NCBI GenBank assembly: GCA_934591845.1
Contig: CAKTPO010000035.1
Location: forward strand, 1-12,197
Source of the DNA: an uncultured Oscillospiraceae bacterium
GTDB lineage: Bacteria > Bacillota > Clostridia > Oscillospirales > Oscillospiraceae
Direction of reading: 5' to 3'
DNA length: 12,197 nucleotides
Shown: piece after piece, positions 1 to 5,436 of the stretch
Layout: the number at the start of each line of letters is the position of its first letter
Position numbering within the stretch: position 1 is the stretch's first letter
Position numbers and translations under genes: made by a program
Notes under the pieces: generated by a model
The model's input: the letters and a program-made list of their open reading frames with translations, nothing else
Told to the model about the DNA's origin: nothing
The model's database searches: none

Positions 1-1145
1 GTACCTATACCAAGAAACAGTTTTTGCAGGGCGATATCTCCCGCGAATATGTCACGGCAATGTTTGCCGACCGTTTTTCCAACTTCGGCATGGAAAGTGA
101 GGACAGAGCTCCGAAGGAGCTTGGCATCTCCGGTTATCTGTACTTCGTTGCGGACGCCGAGTTCAACAGGTTACTGGAAAAGTACGACCTGAAGGAAGCG
201 GATTACTATGACCGGGACAACCCCCTGGGCATTGCCCTGGATCGCAACATTGAGCTTGACCGCCGGCTTGAGAAGTATGTCACGCTGGACACGCTCCAGG
301 GCGATGGGTGCGTGATCGAGGGTCTTTACTATGTAGAGATCGACGGATATTACAGAAAAGACAGCCGGATCGATGAGAATGGCAATAAGGTCGTTCTCTA
401 TCAAAACAGAGACAACGAGAGCGACATCATTGAGCTGCCCTATGAGGAATCCTTTGCAAAATACACGCTGCGGTCCGAAAAAACCATTGAGGAGGCTCCG
501 TTCTTTGTCAGCCGCAGCACGCCGGTGGCCATCAATATGATCTATCCGTACAGCATGCTGGAGAGCGTGGTTCCCGAGGCGGCGCTGAATCAATTCCGTA
601 ATACAGAGTATTTCCTTACCTCGAGCAATCACGCCGCGAGCTTTGAAAATCTGGCGACCGTGCTGACGGAAAACGGTCTCAGCAGCCGGCAGCTCTTCGA
701 CTATGCCGCAAACGCCGAGACAAACCGGAATGTTGTGACCATTATCCGGGTATTTGCCTACGGCTTTATCGTGCTGATCTCCCTGATTGCCGCGGCCAAT
801 GTGTTCAATACGATTTCCACGAATATCAGCCTGCGCCGCCGGGAGTTTGCCATGCTGAAATCGGTGGGCATGACGCAGAAGGGCTTTCGCAGGATGATGA
901 ACTGCGAGTGCCTGCTGTACGGCTCCAAGGCACTGCTTCTCGGTTTGCCGGTGTCCTGCGGCATTACATATCTCATCTACCGTGCGGTCACAACGGCCTA
1001 TGAAACCTCCTTCCATCTACCGTGGGCAGCCATCGGCATCGCCGTACTGAGCGTGTTTCTGGTCGTATTCGCCACCATGATGTATTCAATGAGCAAGGTA
1101 AAAAAGGACAATCCCATCGACACCTTGAAAAATGAGAATCTGTAA
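1..1145 (+). CDS. ABC transporter permease, FtsX family (5' truncated by window edge)
   Basis: The reading frame is open from the first complete codon at position 3, so the true start lies upstream; the TTG at 24 is only an internal candidate. About 240 visible residues form a soluble, probably extracytoplasmic, acidic domain. A C-terminal FtsX module follows, with three hydrophobic segments encoded at about 735-815, 925-990 and 1030-1095. Between the first two is the usual cytoplasmic loop, here reading REFAMLKSVGMTQKGF, close to the family pattern 'E..mLravGm'. Proteins of this family pair with an ABC ATPase in antimicrobial-peptide export or sensing, lipoprotein release or cell-wall control; the ATPase gene would be expected to the left. 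The product ends NPIDTLKNENL, and the next gene starts 13 nt later, so the two are probably co-transcribed. The family call is secure; the substrate is unknown. Confidence 0.9.
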   Translation, partial: TYTKKQFLQGDISREYVTAMFADRFSNFGMESEDRAPKELGISGYLYFVADAEFNRLLEKYDLKEADYYDRDNPLGIALDRNIELDRRLEKYVTLDTLQGDGCVIEGLYYVEIDGYYRKDSRIDENGNKVVLYQNRDNESDIIELPYEESFAKYTLRSEKTIEEAPFFVSRSTPVAINMIYPYSMLESVVPEAALNQFRNTEYFLTSSNHAASFENLATVLTENGLSSRQLFDYAANAETNRNVVTIIRVFAYGFIVLISLIAAANVFNTISTNISLRRREFAMLKSVGMTQKGFRRMMNCECLLYGSKALLLGLPVSCGITYLIYRAVTTAYETSFHLPWAAIGIAVLSVFLVVFATMMYSMSKVKKDNPIDTLKNENL

Positions 1146-1158
1146 GGAGGAAAAGAAA

Positions 1159-1659
1159 ATGTATAACCATGAAGCACCCGCACATAGGAAACTCATCTTG
1201 AGATCCCTGCTGATCTGCTGGTTGATCATTCTCGGCGGATACCTTTTGATCCGTATGGTCTTTCTTGTATTCGGGCTGCAGCTGCACCTGACCGCTCAGG
1301 GCATCTGTCTTGTGCTGCTGCCGTACTGCTTTGGGGCGCTGTATCTGTGGAAGTGTTGCAAGAAGCAAAAACCGTGGTTTTATTTACTCGGACTCCTGCT
1401 TCCTGCCGTTGCCGAGAAGCTGACATTGTATTTCCTCGGCGCGTATCTGTGCGGGATCAGTCCCTTCCGTGTCACAGCGGTCATGGAGGCGATCGGAAGG
1501 GTCGAACCGTATGCGGTACGCTTTACACGGATGCCCATGCGGTACGCAGTCAACCTGCTGTTCTTTAACTGGACATACATTCTTTGCGGCATCGCCTTCT
1601 CTGCACTCTGCTTTGTGGGTTTGTCCCTCCTGCAAAAGCGGGCGGAGAATGAACCATAA
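1159..1659 (+). CDS. Small integral membrane protein of unknown function
   Basis: The chosen start is ATG 1159, with AAGGAGG at 1144-1150 and an 8-nt spacer; an in-frame ATG at 1132 lies inside the preceding permease gene and lacks such a site. The 166-residue product has about four hydrophobic segments (roughly residues 12-38, 45-65, 74-98 and 132-158) joined by short basic loops, including a KCCKKQK stretch after the second. No family is recognised. The 13-nt gap after the FtsX permease suggests it belongs to the same operon and may be an accessory membrane protein of that transporter, which is inference from position only. Confidence 0.75.
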   Translation: MYNHEAPAHRKLILRSLLICWLIILGGYLLIRMVFLVFGLQLHLTAQGICLVLLPYCFGALYLWKCCKKQKPWFYLLGLLLPAVAEKLTLYFLGAYLCGISPFRVTAVMEAIGRVEPYAVRFTRMPMRYAVNLLFFNWTYILCGIAFSALCFVGLSLLQKRAENEP

Positions 1660-1714
1660 GCAAGATAGGGCTGCATCTCCGGAACCATCTCCGCCCAATA
1701 GCGGCGCCTCTTTC

Positions 1715-1891
1715 TCACGACTCCTTCAGCCAGCGGGAGAACTCCTCGGTTGTGATCACGCCGCTGTCGCAGTCCTCTTTTCTCTTTCTGGCCTCCTCGC
1801 TCCAGGCGTAGAACGCGCTTTTGGTCAGCCTGCCGGCATTGATGCGGGCGAAACGCTTTTTGTACTCCCTGCGGTATTCCTTGAACACCAT
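1715..1891 (-). pseudogene. Minus-strand C-terminal fragment of a mobile-element protein
   Basis: On the minus strand, 58 codons run from ATG 1891 to a TGA at 1717-1715. The product is highly charged, containing KEYRREYKKRFARINAG, FYAWSEEARKRKEDC and ending EEFSRWLKES. The frame is open upstream only to a stop at 1933-1931, and no ribosome site precedes the ATG. It reads like the tail of a longer protein. From memory it resembles the C-terminal tail of DUF6076-type proteins carried by Bacillota integrative elements; this is not verified. It is the only convincing coding signal on the minus strand and points against its neighbours, which fits a leftover from an insertion or excision event. A genuine tiny gene is the less likely alternative. 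Confidence 0.4.
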
Positions 1892-1942
1892 CCGCGGCCG
1901 AGCCGAGGAAATTATCAAGCATGAGCTGATTTATGATTGATG

Positions 1943-2055
1943 GTCAAGAGCCGGAAAAATCGCATATTTGACGCTGGGAGCGCTTCGGACGAGGAATGTA
2001 TCGCCGGAGCGTTTTCCATTGAAAAATCGCCGTTTTCCCCAAGTCAAGAGCCGGA
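1943..2055 (+). repeat. 13-nt direct repeat, copies exactly 100 nt apart
   Basis: GTCAAGAGCCGGA occurs at 1943-1955 and again at 2043-2055. A second short repeat, GAAAAATCGC, occurs at 1954-1963 and 2021-2030. This stretch (about 1920-2110) contains no gene with a good start; a frame open through it merely continues into the frameshifted gene at 2111. The repeats may be chance, a small duplication, or binding sites. Confidence 0.4.
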
Positions 2056-2110
2056 GAAAACACCCGAAAAACACCCCTATTGCGTAACAGAGGCGCAGAA
2101 AGGAGCTTGC

Positions 2111-2412
2111 ATGAGAACAGGGCTTACCAAGCAGGAAAAGACCACCGATATATGGTTTGACGAGAAAGAGCCGCTGATCTATATCCGCACCCACAACACC
2201 GACTCAAGAACAGGCTGACCGCCTATGCCGCAGCTTACCCCGGCGAGTGCCGCCAGACCGACGCAGACCTCGAAACGGGCTGCATGGAGTTTGAAGTCCG
2301 CAAGGGGCGTTTCTCCTTTCGGCTGACTGCACCGTACAGCGAGGAACGGCGGAGGGCGGCAAGCGAAGCGGCGAAAAAGTGCGGCGTTCATGGAAAAGTT
2401 GCAGCCCTTTAA
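2111..2412 (+). pseudogene. Frameshifted small gene, unknown function, conjugative-element type
   Basis: ATG 2111 is preceded by AAGGAG at about 2100-2105. The first frame encodes MRTGLTKQEKTTDIWFDEKE and continues to THNTD, then runs into TGA at 2216-2218. Losing one base near 2201-2205 explains the break: the next frame, starting with the CTC at 2203, reads LKNRLTAYAAAYPGECRQ and stays open to TAA 2410-2412, including a GRFSFRLTAPYSEERR segment. Joined, the two halves give about 101 residues of coherent protein. Short proteins of this look (N-terminal LTKxEKTT, later THN, C-terminal PYSEERR) occur on Bacillota conjugative elements as I recall; no function is assigned. A real decay event is likeliest, but a sequencing error cannot be excluded from this read. 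Confidence 0.7.
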
Positions 2413-2417
2413 GAAAA

Positions 2418-2432
2418 TGATAATTACTATTT
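2418..2432 (+). promoter_or_regulatory. Possible Fur-family operator (7-1-7 type), weak
   Basis: The left half TGATAAT matches the 7-1-7 Fur-family half-site exactly. The right half ACTATTT matches ATTATCA at four of seven positions. It lies 25 nt before the start of the small membrane protein gene at 2458, in an AT-rich patch. No good -35/-10 pair accompanies it, so it is only a candidate. Confidence 0.2.
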
Positions 2433-2457
2433 GTGCCGCCAACTGAAAGGTGGCGGA

Positions 2458-2772
2458 ATGGAGATTACTATGGAAAATATGATGCTGCTGGTTTTGGGGA
2501 TATGTATATCCGTCCTCGGTATCGTAAATATACGGGGGAATATCAGTACGATACATTCCTACAACCGGAGAAAAGTGAAGGAGGAGGACGTTCCTAAATA
2601 CGGGAAAGCGGTCGGCACAGGAACGCTCATTATGGGAATATCTCTTGTGCTGGCATATATAGCGGCATTTTGGAATGAGAGCATGATGCCCTATATCGTT
2701 TTTCCGGCAGTTATCATTGGCTTGGCATTTATCCTGTATGGGCAAATCAAGTACAACCACGGCATTTTTTGA
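2458..2772 (+). CDS. Small three-helix membrane protein, hypothetical
   Basis: ATG 2458 has an AGGTGG-like site just upstream; ATG 2470, with GGAG at 2460-2463, is an equally possible start, and a TTG at 2431 is less likely. The product is about 104 residues with three hydrophobic segments: roughly residues 5-23, 57-76 and 81-98. Between the first and second helix is a conserved-looking cytoplasmic stretch, IHSYNRRKVKEEDVPKYGK. Small proteins with this layout (similar to DUF3784-type) are common and uncharacterised in Clostridia. Base composition is visibly more AT-rich than the operon to the right. The gene stands alone, closed by a strong terminator 7 nt after its stop. Confidence 0.7.
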   Translation: MEITMENMMLLVLGICISVLGIVNIRGNISTIHSYNRRKVKEEDVPKYGKAVGTGTLIMGISLVLAYIAAFWNESMMPYIVFPAVIIGLAFILYGQIKYNHGIF

Positions 2773-2779
2773 TGCTCCG

Positions 2780-2821
2780 AAAACAGCCATGCAAGAGGCA
2801 CCTCCTGCAGGGCTGTTTTTT
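2780..2821 (+). terminator. Rho-independent terminator after the small membrane protein gene
   Basis: AAAACAGCC at 2780-2788 pairs with GGCTGTTTT at 2811-2819. The inner part (TGCA at 2790-2793 with TGCA at 2806-2809, GAG with CTC) extends the stem with two mismatches, and six T follow at 2816-2821. The A-run on the 5' side means it could also work on the minus strand. Confidence 0.8.
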
Positions 2822-2871
2822 GCTGATGGGAAAAGCCCTTGCGGCGCAGGCAACCCTGCGTATGGAAGGTT

Positions 2872-2900
2872 AAAAAAACAGCGGAAGTCTTCCATAGCTG
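2872..2900 (-). terminator. Minus-strand terminator-like hairpin
   Basis: Read on the minus strand, CAGC pairs with GCTG and GGAAG pairs with CTTCC around a tight loop with a TAT bulge, followed by seven T (plus-strand A-run 2872-2878). On the plus strand the same DNA lies directly against the -35 box at 2901, so the dyad could instead be an operator. An overlapping 8-bp inverted repeat, TATGGAAG (2861-2868) and CTTCCATA (2889-2896), strengthens the case for a functional dyad. Confidence 0.4.
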
Positions 2901-2928
2901 TTGACAACAGGTTGAATATGCGTATAAT
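2901..2928 (+). promoter_or_regulatory. Consensus sigma-A promoter
   Basis: TTGACA (2901-2906) and TATAAT (2923-2928), both perfect, are separated by 16 nt. Transcription would start at about 2934-2936, directly in the inverted repeat at 2931-2959. It is the strongest promoter seen in the window and is oriented toward the ygbA-transporter operon. However, a decayed reading frame and a terminator-like hairpin (3291-3322) lie between it and the first intact gene. Confidence 0.85.
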
Positions 2929-2930
2929 GG

Positions 2931-2959
2931 AAAACAAGAATAAGAATAGTTCTTGTTTT
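2931..2959 (+). promoter_or_regulatory. 10-bp inverted repeat at the transcription start: operator or 5' hairpin
   Basis: AAAACAAGAA (2931-2940) and TTCTTGTTTT (2950-2959) are perfect reverse complements around a 9-nt centre. The repeat begins two bases after the -10 box and is followed by GGAGG at 2961-2965. Such placement suits a repressor operator; as RNA the stem would be AT-rich and weak. The regulator is unknown, and none is encoded in the window. Confidence 0.5.
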
Positions 2960-2973
2960 TGGAGGTAGAACAT

Positions 2974-3292
2974 ATACAGAACTACGGGGGCAGTGAAGTA
3001 TGCCGCTGACCCGCTCTTTAAAGCGGAGTGCCTCGGCTACAGGGCTGCCTGTTCTTCTATCAAGCGGTTAGAGGCGGCTAACCAAAATGCGAAGCAGAAA
3101 GAGATCCGAAGCTTGAATAAGGAACAGGAAATCGGAAATGGCACCCATGACCGCCTGTATTGCCAAGGCACACGCGACAAGGGCGGGGCTGGCAGCCATA
3201 CCCAAAAAAGAGATGGGCGTACGGCTGCAAGCGGTGCTGCCAGACGTTACGCCGTAGTCGAAGGGCATATCTGCGCTGTGCAGCGAATTTAA
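2974..3292 (+). pseudogene. Decayed reading frame containing a diverged copy of the ygbA leader and 5' end
   Basis: A strong GGAGG (2961-2965) sits 8 nt before ATA 2974, where an ATG would be expected; that frame reads IQNYGGSEVCR and stops at 3007-3009. A second frame, from GTG 2993 to TAA 3290-3292, begins KYAADPLFKAECLGYRAAC, so a one-base loss near 3006 could have split one gene. From about 3040 to 3185 the DNA aligns with 3305-3460, the leader and first codons of the intact ygbA-like gene. Both copies encode LNKE(Q/K)EI after AGC, then YC(Q/R)G, with small indels shifting frame in the first. The part after 3185 has no recognised relative. A short intact gene here is possible but less likely. 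Confidence 0.5.
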
Positions 3293-3460
3293 GGCAGACC
3301 GCATACAGGTGGCCTGCCTTTTCTTCTGACAGGCGGTTAGAGGCGACTAACTGCATATAAAACAGAAAGGAAATCAGAGCTTGAACAAGGAAAAGGAGAT
3401 CGAAACTGTTACCCTCATGGTGCGCCGGTATTGCCGGGGCGTGCATGGGACAAGGGGCGA
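3040..3460 (+). repeat. Imperfect tandem duplication, offset 268-273 bp
   Basis: Copy A (about 3040-3185) and copy B (about 3305-3460) share GCGGTTAGAGGCG (3064-3076 and 3333-3345), then an A-rich stretch, AGC-TTG, and a run ending GACAAGGG (3176-3183 and 3449-3456). By eye the match over the block is roughly three quarters of positions with a few small indels. Each copy includes a GTTAG-N6-CTAAC dyad (3067-3082 and 3336-3351). Confidence 0.65.
3291..3322 (+). terminator. Terminator-like hairpin (possible attenuator) before the operon
   Basis: AAGGCAG (3291-3297) pairs perfectly with CTGCCTT (3314-3320), ending in TTTT at 3319-3322 and then CTTCTT. The T-tract is short, so termination may be partial. 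It lies between the consensus promoter at 2901 and the first intact gene at 3381, so it would reduce or gate readthrough into the operon. Confidence 0.5.
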
Positions 3461-3710
3461 GGCACTTTGTCCGGCGTGTGCCGCCCTGCTGGAATACGCC
3501 CGGCAGCGGCGGGACAGATGCCCGCATGGGGACAACAAGCCCTTCTGCTCAAACTGCCCCATCCATTGCTACAAGCCGGAAATGCGCCAACAGATGCGCG
3601 CCGTGATGCGCTATGCGGGGCCGAGGATGCTGCTGAGCCACCCCATACCGGTGCTGCGCCATATGGCGGAAACCATGCGAAGGAAAAGGAGAAACGCCCA
3701 TGCCGGATAA
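3381..3710 (+). CDS. ygbA: YgbA-like cysteine-rich protein (nitrous oxide-stimulated promoter family)
   Basis: The 109-residue product matches the YgbA_NO family: an N-terminal KEIETVTLMVRRYC stretch, then C30-x2-C33, C47, and the hallmark FCSNCPIHCYKPEMR (C56, C59, C63), followed by GPRMLLSHPIPVLRHM. Seven cysteines suggest metal or Fe-S binding. In enterobacteria ygbA is controlled by the nitric-oxide sensor NsrR and helps growth under nitrosative stress; its biochemical role is not settled. The TTG start at 3381 has AAAGGA at 3366-3371. It is preferred to ATG 3417 because family proteins include the residues between, and the diverged upstream copy keeps the same start. The last 11 nt overlap the next gene, tying it to the transporter operon. 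Confidence 0.85.
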   Translation: MNKEKEIETVTLMVRRYCRGVHGTRGEALCPACAALLEYARQRRDRCPHGDNKPFCSNCPIHCYKPEMRQQMRAVMRYAGPRMLLSHPIPVLRHMAETMRRKRRNAHAG

Positions 3711-5436
3711 ACAGCTTTTGCGCCTGTTGGGCGAGGACAAACGATATATCTACCGCGCCGTGGCGTGGATGCTCACAGGCTCTTTGTGCAGCATCGGCTT
3801 TACGGCCTGCCTGTGCTATGGGCTTCATCTGCTCCTTATTGACGCGAAGGCGTCCCTCTACCTGCTTCCTTTCGCTTTGGGAGCAGTATGCGCGGCGGTG
3901 CGCTTCCTTGCCACGATTCGCGCCGCGGCGGTGCGGGACAGGCTGGGGCGCAGCGTGAAGAAAAGCCTGCGGGCACAGCTGTACGCAAAGCTCCTGCGTC
4001 TCGGCGTGCGGGAGACGAAAACCGTAAAAATGGCAGGGCTTACCCAACTGGCCACAGAGGGCATCGAGCAGCTGGATCTGTACTATTCCTCCTACCTGCC
4101 GCAGTTTTTCTACGCCATGCTCTCGCCGCTGCTGCTGTTCGGCATCTGCGTTTTCCTCAACTGGCGCGTGGCGGCGGTGCTGCTGGCCTGCGTGCCGCTG
4201 ATCCCGGTGTCCATCGTGGCGGTGTCCCGCTTTGCAAAGCGCATATTCGCCAAATACTGGGGCAAATACACCGCCATGGGCGACGTGTTTTTAGACAGCG
4301 TGCAGGGGCTGAAGGAGCTGAAGCTCTTTCGCGCGGACGCAAGGCGGCAGGCGTATATGAACGAGAACGCCGAGGAATTTCGGAAAATCACCATGAAAGT
4401 CCTTGTCATGCAGCTTGCCAGCGTGACCATCATGGACCTTGTGGCCTTTGGCGGCGCGGGGATCGGTGCGGCGCTGGCGGTATCGGGGACGCAGAACGGC
4501 GGAGGCATTGCCGCCGCGCTGTTTCTGGTGCTGGTGGCGGCGGAGTTCTTCCTGCCGCTCCGTGCCTTCGGAAGCGCGTTCCATGTGGCCATGAACGGGA
4601 TCAGTGCGGGGCGAATGATGCTGACGCTGCTGGAGGAGCCGGAGCCCGCATGGGGCTCGGTACAGCCCGGCGGCGGGCGGCTGGAGCTGGAGGACGTGCA
4701 TTTTTCCTATGCGCCGGGGCGGGAGACGCTGCACGGCGTATCGGCCGTATTCCCTGAGCGGGGCATGACCGCCATCGTGGGGGAAAGCGGCTGCGGCAAG
4801 ACCACCGTCGCCAAGCTGCTGACCGGGGCGCTGCGCCCCGGCTCCGGTCGGGTACTTTTAGACGGCAGACCTGTCGAAAGCCTTGACAGGCAAGCGCATT
4901 ACGCGTCCCTCGCCCATGTGAGCTGTGAGACATTTCTCTTTCACGACACCATACGCGCAAACTTCCTGCTGGCAAATCCGCACGCGGCAGAGGAGGAGAT
5001 GTGGCGGGCGCTTGCCCTTGTGCGGCTGGATGGCCTTGTGCGGGAGCGGGGCGGCCTTGATTTTGAGCTGAACGAGGACGCGGCGGACATCTCCGGCGGG
5101 CAGAAGCAGCGCTTGGCACTGGCCGTCAACCTCACCGCCCCCAAGCGGATCTATATTTTTGACGAGGCCACCGGCAACATCGACGCCGAGAGCGAGGGCA
5201 TCATCATGGAGGTCATCCGCTCCCTCAGCACCTTTGCCGGCGTGACGGTCATCACCCACCGCCTTGCCAACGTGGCGGCGGCAGACAGCATTTTGTACAT
5301 GGAGGACGGCCGTATCTGCGAGCGGGGCGACCACCCTTCGCTCATGGCCCGAGGCGGACGCTATGCCGCGCTGTTCTGCGCGCAGCGAGAGCTTGAGCAG
5401 GGCTATCTGGGGCTGATAAAGGAGGCGCAGGCATGA
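3700..5436 (+). CDS. ABC exporter-fold half-transporter, subunit 1 (CydD/YbtPQ/IrtAB-like)
   Basis: The 578-residue protein carries an N-terminal six-helix domain (about 1-310) fused to a nucleotide-binding domain (about 325-560). Walker A is G361-ESGCGK367-TT, the signature S465-GGQ, Walker B IYIFD488-E489, and the switch histidine H520. The Q-loop glutamine appears replaced by cysteine (C409 in HVSCETFLF), which is unusual. ATG 3700 is preceded by AAGGAG and overlaps the ygbA end by 11 nt; the stop overlaps the next ABC gene by 4 nt. The pair probably forms a heterodimer in the membrane. Family members export peptides, thiols or haem-related compounds, while the YbtPQ and IrtAB branch imports metal-siderophores despite the exporter fold. 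The MptD/ECF neighbours favour a metal-linked role, as inference. Confidence 0.92.
   Translation: MPDKQLLRLLGEDKRYIYRAVAWMLTGSLCSIGFTACLCYGLHLLLIDAKASLYLLPFALGAVCAAVRFLATIRAAAVRDRLGRSVKKSLRAQLYAKLLRLGVRETKTVKMAGLTQLATEGIEQLDLYYSSYLPQFFYAMLSPLLLFGICVFLNWRVAAVLLACVPLIPVSIVAVSRFAKRIFAKYWGKYTAMGDVFLDSVQGLKELKLFRADARRQAYMNENAEEFRKITMKVLVMQLASVTIMDLVAFGGAGIGAALAVSGTQNGGGIAAALFLVLVAAEFFLPLRAFGSAFHVAMNGISAGRMMLTLLEEPEPAWGSVQPGGGRLELEDVHFSYAPGRETLHGVSAVFPERGMTAIVGESGCGKTTVAKLLTGALRPGSGRVLLDGRPVESLDRQAHYASLAHVSCETFLFHDTIRANFLLANPHAAEEEMWRALALVRLDGLVRERGGLDFELNEDAADISGGQKQRLALAVNLTAPKRIYIFDEATGNIDAESEGIIMEVIRSLSTFAGVTVITHRLANVAAADSILYMEDGRICERGDHPSLMARGGRYAALFCAQRELEQGYLGLIKEAQA

Noticed and set aside
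171..1016. Long open frame on the minus strand opposite the FtsX permease
   Set aside because: It is antisense to a clear family member, its product has no recognisable fold pattern, and it arises from the codon use of the plus-strand gene.
2179..2973. 264-codon minus-strand frame spanning the small membrane gene, terminator and promoter
   Set aside because: It crosses a terminator and a consensus promoter and lies opposite a better coding frame; its product looks like random translation.
3066..3083. DtxR/IdeR/MntR-type box suggested by GGTTAG and CTAACC half-sites
   Set aside because: The known boxes have the half-sites separated by about one base; here the gap is six bases, so the match in spacing fails.
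3326..3361. Possible second promoter (CTGACA and TATAAA) just before ygbA
   Set aside because: The boxes are 24 nt apart, far from the usual 16-18, and the -10 is not kept in the upstream copy.
3888..4757. Plus-strand frame inside ABC subunit 1 (and a similar one at 5555-6646 inside subunit 2)
   Set aside because: Both are Arg/Gly/Ala-rich out-of-frame shadows of GC-rich ABC genes with no domain of their own.
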